Origin: CAVQBP01 sp963710745
GTDB taxonomy: Bacteria; Bacteroidota; Ignavibacteria; Ignavibacteriales; Ignavibacteriaceae
Assembly (NCBI GenBank): GCA_963710745.1
Contig: CAVQBP010000016.1
Location: 225,917 to 289,916, forward strand
Direction of reading: 5' to 3'
DNA length: 64,000 nucleotides
The position numbers and the translations under genes are program-made. The notes under the pieces are model-generated. The model was not told the DNA's origin, did no database searches, and saw nothing but the letters and a program-made list of their open reading frames with translations. Of the stretch, positions 27,453 through 35,621 are shown piece after piece. The stretch's first letter is position 1; every line of letters begins with the position of its first letter.

Positions 27453-27686
27453 TTACCTTTGATTCAAATACCTATTCTTAATTTCCAGAAGTTCATGTGC
27501 TACGATTAAAGCTTCTTCGCAGGATTTTCTTGAGAAATGATTTAACATAATTTTCCCATTCTTCTTAATTGACACACAGTAAGCATGGTACTTGCCGGTT
27601 ATCTTAAAATCTCTTTCTTCTTCATAAAAATCAATCAGGTATCCTTTGTTTATTAAATCGTCATATTTTTCTTTAAAGTCTTCCAT
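27453..27686 (-). CDS. Small hypothetical protein, paralog of the next gene
   Basis: 77 residues starting MEDFKEKYDDLINKGYLIDF. It aligns along its length with the neighbouring 76-residue protein: the same MEDF start, the same NxGYxIxFYE segment and a central strand (VSIKKNGKIMLNHFSRKS). No domain recognised. The ATG follows GAGGTAAAC. The two genes look like a tandem duplication followed by divergence. Confidence 0.65.
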   Translation of the reverse strand: MEDFKEKYDDLINKGYLIDFYEEERDFKITGKYHAYCVSIKKNGKIMLNHFSRKSCEEALIVAHELLEIKNRYLNQR

Positions 27687-27725
27687 GTTTACCTCAATAA
27701 TAATTGCATTCCTAATTGTATCGAA

Positions 27726-27956
27726 TTACATAAAAAGATTTTCAATCTTTGGTATCAGGTTATAAACATTTAAAAATGCTGTTTTGTGTGAAATCCTGGA
27801 AGGAAAGCGAAATAGTTCGTCACCATCTTTTTTAATTAATACATAGTATACTTTTTCAGGTTTTTGACTAAACAGATTATAATTTTCATCCTCATAAAAG
27901 TTGATATCATAACCTCTGTTTATTAAATCATTAAATTTTGACTCAAAATCTTCCAT
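27726..27956 (-). CDS. Small hypothetical protein with upstream operator-like dyad
   Basis: 76 residues from the ATG at 27956, which follows GGAGGTTAAAA; a longer frame to 27992 would begin inside a dyad and is less likely. It starts MEDFESKFNDLINRGYDINF and is a paralog of the preceding protein. The YYVLIKKDGDELFRFPSR segment matches the other copy's central strand. Function unknown; similar length and charge to small regulators or antitoxin-like proteins, but no such motif is visible. Confidence 0.65.
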   Translation of the reverse strand: MEDFESKFNDLINRGYDINFYEDENYNLFSQKPEKVYYVLIKKDGDELFRFPSRISHKTAFLNVYNLIPKIENLFM

Positions 27957-27972
27957 TTTTAACCTCCATAAA

Positions 27973-27996
27973 AATAGTGTACAAATGTACACTATT
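27973..27996. promoter_or_regulatory. Perfect 10-bp inverted repeat upstream of the small paralog gene
   Basis: AATAGTGTAC - AAAT - GTACACTATT, a perfect dyad 6 bases upstream of the ribosome-binding site of the 76-residue gene. Position and symmetry suggest an operator, possibly for autoregulation. A related half-site word (TGAACAAATGTTCA) occurs near 57147. Confidence 0.55.
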
Positions 27997-28328
27997 ATTT
28001 TTTAAATGTCTATATTGAAACTAACATTTTAAAATTTTTTTATATAAGAAGAAGAAAAGGTTAAAATCAGAAAGTCAAGCAAAGGGAGCCGGCGGGGGAT
28101 TGTTATAAAAAAAACTTTTATAATCGTGAAATAAAAATAAACCTAACCGCGGTCATAGCTGATATAATCAATTATTATTCAAATTCTTTACCGGGTGATT
28201 TTTACCGGGCTGATTTAATCCTTCAAAATCTAAGAAAGTGAGTCTGATCATCGGGTTTTATTTATCACAACAGATTTAATATAAAATCAATAAGATGATT
28301 TGAATATATAAAAATAATTGGAGGTATA
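27997..28328. other. Intergenic region upstream of the CHRD gene
   Basis: AT-rich, with a short GGAGCCGGCGGGGG island near 28084. The promoters of the CHRD gene (plus) and the small paralog genes (minus) should lie here. No reading frame is supported. Confidence 0.35.
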
Positions 28329-28871
28329 ATGAAATATCTAGTGTTTTTTGCGTCAATTTTGATTTTACTTTTTTTCGGCTTCAGTTATAAAGAAGTAAAA
28401 CCGGAAAATAATCAGTTAAACAAACAGTCATCTGCAGAAAATCTTATCAAATCTTCTACGAATTTTAAGGCGCATCTTAGCGGAAGTGAAGAAGTTCCGC
28501 CCGTAAAAACCAAAGCTCACGGCGAAGCTGCATTCAAATTAAGTAAAGACGGAAAATCAATTCATTATAAGATCACGGTTGCAAATTTAGAAGATGTAAA
28601 TATGGCTCATATTCATCAGGGAGCAGCTGGTGCCGATGGTCCAATAGTGGTTTGGTTATATCCCGGTCCTGGTACTCCTTCAGCCAAGCTAATACCCGGT
28701 AAAACTAATGGAGTGTTAGCCGAAGGAACAATTACCGAAGCTAATTTGACCGGTCCTCTGGCAGACAGTAGCATGTCCAGTTTATTAAAGGATATTAAGA
28801 GTGGAAATGCGTATGTGAATGTTCATACGAAACAGAATCCGGCCGGAGAAATACGTGGACAAATCAAGTAA
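28329..28871 (+). CDS. Secreted CHRD domain protein
   Basis: 180 residues. Residues 1-20 are a signal peptide (FFASILILLFFGFSYKEV). The CHRD domain follows: FKAHLSGSEEVPPVKTKAHG, a GEAAFKLSKDGKSIHYKI strand, NMAHIHQGAAGADGPIVVWL, and the C-terminal NVHTKQNPAGEIRGQI. CHRD was first described in chordin and occurs in many bacterial exported proteins; function in bacteria is not established. The ATG follows TTGGAGGTATA. Single gene with no obvious operon partners. Confidence 0.92.
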   Translation: MKYLVFFASILILLFFGFSYKEVKPENNQLNKQSSAENLIKSSTNFKAHLSGSEEVPPVKTKAHGEAAFKLSKDGKSIHYKITVANLEDVNMAHIHQGAAGADGPIVVWLYPGPGTPSAKLIPGKTNGVLAEGTITEANLTGPLADSSMSSLLKDIKSGNAYVNVHTKQNPAGEIRGQIK

Positions 28872-29094
28872 AAGTGATTTTTCTAAAAGTAATTTCCACC
28901 TGCAATTTATTTGAGCGAATTTTAAATAAAAAGGAAGTGATAATAATAATTTATCAGGCATTGTACTGCATGTGCAATGCCTTATATTGTCATCTTCCGG
29001 CTTCTTCACCCTTAAACGGTTCCGGGAAAAATTTTGCATCTGTTGAATTAAAAAGTTCGGGATTGTGTCTATGGAAATTATTATAATCTTTCAT

Positions 29095-29784
29095 TTATCC
29101 AACGCTTTGCTCTTCTCTGCTTGTAATATCTTTGTCAATTTTTGATAATTTTTTTTTAAGTAATTCCAGATACATATCCGCATCCTTTTCTGCATTAGCA
29201 ATGTACGGACTAACAAAACTTACTTCCGATAATATTTGCAGGCTTTCACCTATAACTCTGCTTGATCTTACTAAAACGTCAGGAGCATTTTCGTTTTTCT
29301 CTTTTCTTTCATTTACCCATTTAATTATTTCTGCATTTTGCACAGTAATATTATTAACTATCAGCATTGTTAATTTCTGGAATGTATCAATAACAACTTT
29401 ATCTTTTTGAAGGACCAATTCTTTATTATGGTTTTTAATGATTTCATCCCTGAAATAATAAATAAGATTGGCAATAATTAAAAAAAGAATTAATCGTATT
29501 AAGGAATTCCAAACAAGATTAATAGTGGAGGAATAAAAATGTCCGATAACTAAATCAGTCAAAAACCATATTAGCGCGCTTAAAATTGCAATAATAAAAC
29601 CGGCTTTTTTTCCTAAATACCAGGAAGAAAACGAAATGGGTATTAAATAAATAATTGAAAAAGAATATTCCATACCGGTGGTATAATCCACTGCACCTAA
29701 TAGTAAAATTGATGCAATATTAATTGATGCTAATAATGTTTTGTTTATACCTTCAATAGTTTGATTGAAATTTTTGTTTTTCAT
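29095..29784 (-). CDS. Orphan membrane sensor-like protein (no output domain)
   Basis: 229 residues. Five hydrophobic helices in the first 125 residues, with the pattern ILLLGAVDYTTGMEYSFSII, YLIPISFSSWYLGKKAGFII and LSALIWFLTDLVIGH. This resembles the membrane input domain of many diguanylate cyclases and histidine kinases. The remaining 100 residues are helical and charged, but no GGDEF, kinase or other catalytic motif appears. It may be a truncated sensor or a stand-alone input module. It lies next to a MITE-like element (29815-29956). Confidence 0.6.
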   Translation of the reverse strand: MKNKNFNQTIEGINKTLLASINIASILLLGAVDYTTGMEYSFSIIYLIPISFSSWYLGKKAGFIIAILSALIWFLTDLVIGHFYSSTINLVWNSLIRLILFLIIANLIYYFRDEIIKNHNKELVLQKDKVVIDTFQKLTMLIVNNITVQNAEIIKWVNERKEKNENAPDVLVRSSRVIGESLQILSEVSFVSPYIANAEKDADMYLELLKKKLSKIDKDITSREEQSVG

Positions 29785-29814
29785 TTTCTCAGACCATTTT
29801 AATAATTGATGTTT

Positions 29815-29956
29815 CTAGTGTTCTGTAACTAAAATAACTATAACGGCAGTCATGGTCCAAACCATGACTGGGATTTAATTTATTATATATTTCTAAATGT
29901 TCCTGTTATGAACTGGTCCATGTCAATGTATAGAAGTGTTAGTGGAAGAACACTAG
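29815..29956. mobile_element. MITE-like element, copy 2
   Basis: 142 bp. Left end CTAGTGTTCTGTAACTAA and right end GTGGAAGAACACTAG form the same imperfect inverted repeats as the copy at 1242-1369. The core contains a perfect ten-base hairpin CAGTCATGGT - CCAA - ACCATGACTG. The middle is longer than in copy 1. It has no coding capacity. The outermost ten bases pair perfectly (CTAGTGTTCT / AGAACACTAG). Confidence 0.75.
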
Positions 29957-30481
29957 GTATAATTTTTTAAAAGAGCACCAAACCAGTTGAATTAAATATC
30001 TAAATATAGAAGCTGCCTGTTTGCATGAATACACTATATTCAGAAATGTCCGGCATTAACCATTGTCAATGTATAGACATCTAAATATCTTTACATTCAG
30101 AATTAAACAAGTTCTTTTCAATTTATCCCCCGGCAAAACCTTATCTGTATTAACTTAATCCTATTTCCCGCAAAAGGCAAGAAATTATTCTCCGCTTTGC
30201 TTAAAACGAAAAGAAGCCTTGCTTAAGAATTGCACCTTTCTATTGAATTGCATCAGAATGATATTGCAATTTAAAAATAGCTGCTGCATCTTTTTGAAAA
30301 AAATCCTGTTAAAATATCGTGTCTATTTCAAAACTACATAGTAATTATTACGCAAAAAACCTGTAATTATTACAAGATGTAATTCATAAAATTATCTTAC
30401 ATAAAAAAAACTCCTTTTAATTTCTGGTATTACAGTTGTGTTATTAAAAGAAAATATTTTTGCGCTAAAACAGGAGTCATA
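29957..30481. other. Intergenic region upstream of the lipoprotein gene
   Basis: 525 bases. The left part repeats fragments of the MITE-like element (TGTCAATGTATAGACATC at about 30064). The right part holds the two GTAATTATTAC palindromes listed separately. No reading frame is supported. Confidence 0.4.
30341..30373. promoter_or_regulatory. Two 11-bp palindromes 22 bp apart
   Basis: GTAATTATTAC at 30341-30351 and again at 30363-30373, followed by a half-site GTAATTCAT. Each is a perfect palindrome. The 22-bp spacing is about two helical turns, so a protein could bind both on the same face. They lie about 110 bases before the lipoprotein start. Confidence 0.5.
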
Positions 30482-31045
30482 ATGAAAATCTGGTTTACAT
30501 TATTAGTGGTGGTTAGTTTCTTTGTAATTGGCTGCAGCGACTCAGCATTAAATCCTGAAAATACAAATCAAAATAATGATCAAAAAAGCTGGATAACTTT
30601 GCCAAAAAGTCAATCGACGGCAGTTGAAAGTGATTATTCCGCTTCAAAAGTAATTAATGGTGAAACCGGCGGAAGTTTTGACTTAAACATTAAATATCCG
30701 GTAAAAGGGGGAGCTAATGTAAAAATAAAAGCTAAAATTGAGATTCCTGCCGGTGCTTATACAGGTGAGAAGAATATTACAATGATTATCAACAGCACAA
30801 CCGGAACAGCAACCTTTTCTCCGAATACCGCAATCTTCTATAAACCATTAATATTTGATTTAGATATTCAGGGAATAGATTTAAGCGGAGTCGATCCCAA
30901 ATCAATAGATTTTGTTTGCCTTAATACGGATGGTTCTTTTGAACCGGTCGAATATAAAAAGATCAAGGTTAAAGTTAATAAAGGTGAACTTGAAGTTAAT
31001 AATGCTTTGATACCGCATTTTTCAATATTTGGATGGACCAGATAA
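30482..31045 (+). CDS. Hypothetical lipoprotein
   Basis: 187 residues. A lipoprotein signal peptide is clear: a hydrophobic run ending VIGC at about residues 15-18, followed by SDSALNP. The mature part starts with a low-complexity Asn/Gln stretch. It then has a beta-rich domain with GGSFDLNIKYPVKGGANVKI, a KIEIPAGAYTGEKNITMIIN segment reminiscent of ZU5-like domains, and an end HFSIFGWTR. The ZU5-like reading is tentative. The ATG follows CAGGAGTCATA. A strong terminator follows at 31101. Confidence 0.75.
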   Translation: MKIWFTLLVVVSFFVIGCSDSALNPENTNQNNDQKSWITLPKSQSTAVESDYSASKVINGETGGSFDLNIKYPVKGGANVKIKAKIEIPAGAYTGEKNITMIINSTTGTATFSPNTAIFYKPLIFDLDIQGIDLSGVDPKSIDFVCLNTDGSFEPVEYKKIKVKVNKGELEVNNALIPHFSIFGWTR

Positions 31046-31100
31046 CCGCATCATAAAATTTTTAACGGTTATCAAGGTAGAAGAATAATTAATTTAACAA

Positions 31101-31128
31101 AAAAGAGGAGTCATCTCCTCTTTTTTTT
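31101..31128. terminator. Bidirectional intrinsic terminator
   Basis: AAAAGAGGAG - TCAT - CTCCTCTTTT with an A-run on the left and eight or more T on the right. It can serve the lipoprotein gene (plus) and the convergent cyclase gene (minus). Confidence 0.9.
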
Positions 31129-31179
31129 ATTTTAATGAGCATTAAAATATTTTAATTGGCCGGTATTTCATATAAATCT

Positions 31180-31824
31180 TTAACAGCCGGTAATCCTTTT
31201 CACGACAGCCCGTGCAGGAGCCCCGTCTGACCCGGAAAGGTTGATTGGCAGGCAGATTAGATCATATAATCCTTCAGTAACGCTGTTTAATACAAGACCT
31301 TCTATTATCCAGATTTCCGAGCTAAGAAGTATCTTATGAACTTCTTCCGAATTATTCAGACCTGCAATTGATAAGTAATCAATGCCGATTGTTTTCACTT
31401 TTTTCTCCACTAAATACTTTGCGGCTTCTGTCGTTAAAAAAACATAATCGCTGATAAAGTCTTTCATACTCCAATCAATTAAAGAATTGCAGGTTTTAAA
31501 AAGAATACGATCATTCTCTTCAATATTATAGTCTTTCAATTCCTCAAGCTTAATCGATTTATTATCTTTTATCTCAATTACTTTTGCTCTGCCGATTACA
31601 GCATCAAAAGGAAGAGTGGAAATATCTTTAGCATTGTCTATAAAATGAAGTGGAGCATCCATGTGTGTTGATGTATGAGCGCTGAATGATACATTAGTCA
31701 GGTTAAAATCATCACCGGCCCCGATAGAATTTATTCTTTTTACTACTATATCGGTATCGCCGGGCCAGTGTACCATATTATTACGGATAGGCATTGTAAT
31801 ATCAATCCAATCACATGTATTCAT
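31180..31824 (-). CDS. Cyclase family protein (arylformamidase-like metal hydrolase)
   Basis: 214 residues. The cyclase / KynB family uses a metal centre to hydrolyse formylkynurenine, isatin or related amides. The signature is visible: HWPGD near residue 19, then the metal-binding FSAHTSTHMDAPLHF (His and Asp ligands) at about 46-60, and later TIGIDYLSIAG and a C-terminal SDGAPARAVV. The exact substrate cannot be told. No kyn or trp genes are adjacent. The ATG at 31824 follows AGGCTCT. Confidence 0.88.
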   Translation of the reverse strand: MNTCDWIDITMPIRNNMVHWPGDTDIVVKRINSIGAGDDFNLTNVSFSAHTSTHMDAPLHFIDNAKDISTLPFDAVIGRAKVIEIKDNKSIKLEELKDYNIEENDRILFKTCNSLIDWSMKDFISDYVFLTTEAAKYLVEKKVKTIGIDYLSIAGLNNSEEVHKILLSSEIWIIEGLVLNSVTEGLYDLICLPINLSGSDGAPARAVVKRITGC

Positions 31825-32103
31825 AGAGCCTGCTTGTTTGTTAAAAAATTTCCCGGAAAAATCATCCTCATTTCAATTTAATTCTAATTTCCCCAAAAGG
31901 CAAAAAGTTTCTGTACTCTTTTTTGAAATGAGTGGAGCAGCCCGGGATTTTAGGCGGAGACTCATAATACAACCAGCTTTAGTTAGCAGGTAAAATTAAA
32001 AAATATCGTATTAAGATTAAGAAGGAATTAAGCTGGTAATTAAACCGAAGACTTACCGGAACTTTTTGCAGGATTATGAATACCAGGACTTAATGCTTAT
32101 AAA

Positions 32104-32886
32104 TTACACTATTTGATCAGAATATTTCCACCATAAAATAGTGATGACATATCCTGCAATACCGGTAATAAATACAATTAAGAAGCTAAAATAATCTAAC
32201 AGCATTTTAATATTATCACCGCCGCTTCCGCTGTATATGCCCGGTACTGCCCATGGAAAATATGTTCCAAGACCTAAAGCTCCCATTATCTGGGACAGAA
32301 CAATTAAAACTATAACAATACCAAGAGGCAATAAATATCCTTTGCCCGTTATTGCAAAGAATGCAACTGGTAAATCAACAACGATTGCTAAGAGAGCTGT
32401 AAGAAAGTATATTTTCATATTTTCTGTAAAAAGGATCATACTCCAATCCGGTACCTGCAGCAGGAACCCGATGAGTAATCCTAATATCAGATTTGATAAG
32501 ATCAGGGAAAAACACCAGATAAAATAATAAATGAATTTTGCATTCAATATCTTTGCACGTGAAATAGGGAGCGACAACAAATCTTTAACCGTTCCTTCAG
32601 AATATTCTCTGCCGAACAACCAGCTTGCAGCAAATCCGAAAATTATTATTCCCCCGACTCCGGCAGCCTGAGAAAGCAGACCGAAAAATGAATTCCAGCT
32701 TACCTGAAAAGAATTCAGCTCGGCTTTGGCTTTTAAAGCGCCTGAGATGCTGCCGCTTTTCATCAGGTAAATAAACAATCCGCCAAAAAGGGGAGCAAGA
32801 GAAAACGCGGCAAATGTAATCCATATTATTTTGGAGTGTTTGTTTTTCTTAACCTCAGCCATAAATGCATTTATCTGTTCTTTCAT
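32104..32886 (-). CDS. ABC-2 type transporter permease
   Basis: 260 residues with six hydrophobic helices, including ITFAAFSLAPLFGGLFIYLM, VGGIIIFGFAASWLFGREYS and IVDLPVAFFAITGKGYLLPL. The FGREYSEGTVKDLLSLPISR motif between helices 2 and 3 is typical of ABC-2 export permeases (bacitracin / gliding type). The start overlaps the stop of the ATPase gene by 4 bases (ATGA), so the two are coupled and form one exporter. Confidence 0.9.
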   Translation of the reverse strand: MKEQINAFMAEVKKNKHSKIIWITFAAFSLAPLFGGLFIYLMKSGSISGALKAKAELNSFQVSWNSFFGLLSQAAGVGGIIIFGFAASWLFGREYSEGTVKDLLSLPISRAKILNAKFIYYFIWCFSLILSNLILGLLIGFLLQVPDWSMILFTENMKIYFLTALLAIVVDLPVAFFAITGKGYLLPLGIVIVLIVLSQIMGALGLGTYFPWAVPGIYSGSGGDNIKMLLDYFSFLIVFITGIAGYVITILWWKYSDQIV

Positions 32887-33800
32887 AACTCGTCAGTCTT
32901 TCTCCTGATTGTTCTGAGAAAATATGACTCCAGGTCCTCTTCAAAAACATACAGCATTTTAGGGTGTATATCTGATTTTGACAACAGAGCCGCAATCTTT
33001 TCCGGATGTTTTATACAATCTTTATCCGAGGTTTCGAGCAGCTCATCCCCCCCGGCAATAAAATCGATATTGTTATCCTTTAATATCTTATAAGCTTTTT
33101 GATTGTTTCCCGTATTTAAACGAAGCTTTTTTATTATCTGCTTTTCCAGTTCTACTGTATCTATTTCTTTGATTAGCTTTCCCTCGTGAACGATACCAAT
33201 GCGGGTAGCAAGCTTTGCTATTTCAGATAGTATATGGCTTGATATAAAGATCGTAGTATTAAAATCTTTTACAAGTTCTTTAAGTAATTCACGTACTTCA
33301 ACAATTCCTGCAGGATCCAATCCGTTAGTCGGTTCGTCAAGAATTAATAATTTTGGTTTGTGCATCAGAACTTTAGCTAATCCCAGCCTTTGTTTATTAC
33401 CCAAAGATAAATGCTTAACTCTTCTGTTTTTGTAAGCTGTCAGCTGTAATTTATTTATAATATTATCAATAAGAGATTTCTCATTTAATCCCCTTAAACG
33501 ATAAAATATTTCAAGATTTTCTGTTACGGTTAATTCCGGATATGAGTGTGGCGTTTCAACCAGATAACCCACATCGTTCCAGATATTTGATGCTTGTTTT
33601 ACATGCCGGCCGAATAATAAAAATGATCCGTAATCAGCCTTTATCATACTTAGAAGAAGTCTTATGGTAGTAGTTTTACCGGCGCCGTTTAATCCTAAAA
33701 ATCCATAAATTTCTTTTTCCCCGATTGATATTGAAATATTATCAACGGCAATAGTATCGCCGAATCTTTTTGTTAAGTTTTCTGTCTCAATAATATTCAT
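32883..33800 (-). CDS. ABC transporter ATP-binding protein (BcrA-like)
   Basis: 305 residues. Walker A GLNGAGKTTTIRLLL, signature LSLGNKQRLGLAKVL, Walker B LLILDEPTNGLDPAG and the switch His (FISSHILSEI) are all present. This is the ATPase of an ABC-2 exporter of the drug/antibiotic-resistance type; the C-terminal 80 residues (INTGNNQ-like region) are variable. Translationally coupled to the permease. The substrate could be a peptide, antibiotic or lipid; not determinable here. Confidence 0.94.
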   Translation of the reverse strand: MNIIETENLTKRFGDTIAVDNISISIGEKEIYGFLGLNGAGKTTTIRLLLSMIKADYGSFLLFGRHVKQASNIWNDVGYLVETPHSYPELTVTENLEIFYRLRGLNEKSLIDNIINKLQLTAYKNRRVKHLSLGNKQRLGLAKVLMHKPKLLILDEPTNGLDPAGIVEVRELLKELVKDFNTTIFISSHILSEIAKLATRIGIVHEGKLIKEIDTVELEKQIIKKLRLNTGNNQKAYKILKDNNIDFIAGGDELLETSDKDCIKHPEKIAALLSKSDIHPKMLYVFEEDLESYFLRTIRRKTDEL

Positions 33801-33976
33801 GAGTCGAATTTAAAAAGGACATTTTTATATATTTTTGATTTGAATTTAATCTAAATTAACATGATATCTTTAATAAATCTGCTCTTTTTAGAGCAGACTC
33901 ATTCATATTTTACAATATGTTGTCTTTATAACAAATACAATATGTATAAACTTTCTTCTTAATTTGCCTGATTCGG

Positions 33977-34624
33977 TTATTTCTTTTTACTTATTGAAAA
34001 TATCCGGTTTATTTCAATTTCATCTTCATACGGATTTCTTTTTTGTATTTTTATAATCTCAAAACCATTAGCTTCAAGGAATGTTTTAATCTCTTCTTCC
34101 GTAAAAAGTGAAAAATATATTTTTGTTTTTATTCCCAATAATTCATTTCGGCAGCCTTCTTCATTACCTTCCTTTACAGCTAAAAGTAAATAACCATTTT
34201 TCTTTAATACTCTGTTAAATTCTCCCAGTATTTTATTCATATAAATTTTAGGTGTATCAATAATCGAGTAATATGATATTAACCCATCATAGTAATCATT
34301 GCTGTATTTCAGTTTGGAGAAGTCTCCCGGTTCAAATTTTATTTTTGGAAAATGTTTTTGTGCAATTTCTATGCACTTATCAGAAATATCAGTCCCGATT
34401 ATATTAAAACCTTTTTGAAATACATAATTCTCAACATGTCCGCAGGGACCGCAGCCTGCATCGCAAATAATTGAATCAGTGTTAAAATAGTTTAAATATG
34501 AATCTATAAATTCTTTATCAAATGGTTTTTTATCCAGCTCATCATAAAATAAATCATAGTATTTTTGCGCAGCCCTGTTGTATGATTTTTTTGTTTGCTG
34601 ATTTATTCTTTCTAATGATTCCAT
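33977..34624 (-). CDS. Class I SAM-dependent methyltransferase
   Basis: 215 residues. Motif I is visible as IICDAGCGPCGHVENYV, the SAM-binding loop. FNIIGTDISDKCIEIAQKHF is motif II with the acidic residue that holds the ribose, and NGYLLLAVKEGNEEG is the later core strand. The C-terminal FTEEEIKTFLEANGFEIIKI is typical of methyltransferase type 11. The substrate is unknown. The ATG at 34624 has a weak ribosome-binding site. Confidence 0.88.
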   Translation of the reverse strand: MESLERINQQTKKSYNRAAQKYYDLFYDELDKKPFDKEFIDSYLNYFNTDSIICDAGCGPCGHVENYVFQKGFNIIGTDISDKCIEIAQKHFPKIKFEPGDFSKLKYSNDYYDGLISYYSIIDTPKIYMNKILGEFNRVLKKNGYLLLAVKEGNEEGCRNELLGIKTKIYFSLFTEEEIKTFLEANGFEIIKIQKRNPYEDEIEINRIFSISKKK

Positions 34625-35043
34625 ACTACTTCAGCAGCATAAATTATTATTAATTTCTAAACCGTAAGAATTTTTAATATTTGCACTATCACACCGAAAG
34701 ACTTTTAATTACTTCCCCCAAAAAACTCAGGATTAACATAAACCTGTTTTTAAACAAAGGCAAGAAAATTTTTATCTATTATTTTCATTCCGAAGTCTTT
34801 GCTTTACTAAATTATATAAGGAATGGCAATTTATAATTGAGTATTAAAAATAAACTTATTATGAACATAATTACCGACTATATTTTCATGATTGATATCA
34901 CTCTCATCTGCCGAAATCCAAAGTAATTAGTAATGGTATTGATAGTATCAAAATTTTTTTTAATTATATAAAAAATTTAAACCTTTCTAAATCTGTTCTT
35001 TGTTTTAAAATATTTTATGAACCTGATAATACAGGAGGTTATG
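34625..35043. other. Divergent intergenic region
   Basis: Between the methyltransferase (minus) and the CMD-family gene (plus). AT-rich, no supported reading frame. It ends with a strong ribosome-binding site AGGAGG at 35033-35038. I see no clear dyad. Confidence 0.35.
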
Positions 35044-35433
35044 ATGAACAGACAAAAAGTAGTAGATGATATTAAGGAAACATTGGGTAAGGTTCCCGGA
35101 TTTTTACAGAGTATGACCGATGATACCTTAGAATATGAATGGGGATTATTTAAAAGATTTGAACTTCAGGAAACTTCAATACCGCCCAAATATCGTGAGC
35201 TTATGGGAATAACTGCTGCATCAGTAATGCATTGCTGGTATTGTGCAAATTTTCATAAAGCTATGGCTCAAATGCATGGAGCTTCCGATGAAGAAATCCA
35301 GGAAGCAGTTCAATTAGCTAAATTTACAAACGGATGGAGTACTTACCTGAATGGAATGCTGTATGATAAAGATAAATTCATGAAAGAGCTCCATGATGTT
35401 GGTGAATATGTGATGGCACATTCAGCAAACTGA
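35044..35433 (+). CDS. Carboxymuconolactone decarboxylase (AhpD-like) family protein
   Basis: 129 residues from the second of two adjacent ATG codons (35041 and 35044), which has the better spacing to AGGAGG. The CMD/AhpD core is clear: LMGITAASVMHCWYCANFHK with the CxxC and the nearby His that form the peroxidase-type active site, then GASDEEIQEAVQLA. Such proteins reduce alkylhydroperoxides or act as decarboxylases; with the intact CxxC a redox role is more likely (inference). Single gene. Confidence 0.92.
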   Translation: MNRQKVVDDIKETLGKVPGFLQSMTDDTLEYEWGLFKRFELQETSIPPKYRELMGITAASVMHCWYCANFHKAMAQMHGASDEEIQEAVQLAKFTNGWSTYLNGMLYDKDKFMKELHDVGEYVMAHSAN

Positions 35434-35621
35434 TTAATTAATCAAAGGTAAAGAACAGATTGGAAAGGAAATATTTTTAACAAGAAGAATATTCTTTTAA
35501 TATTTATAATTTTTTATATCAGGATATTTCTGATTTGTATTAGAAATAAAAAAGGGATTTCTCAGCTTCAATAAAAAAGGAGTACAATAATTTAATCCGG
35601 AGCGGATTAAAAAATTAATAT

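Noticed and set aside
28874..29086. 70-residue plus-strand frame after the CHRD gene
   Set aside because: No ribosome-binding site, no domain, and an unnatural composition; it overlaps the likely 3' region of a convergent gene.
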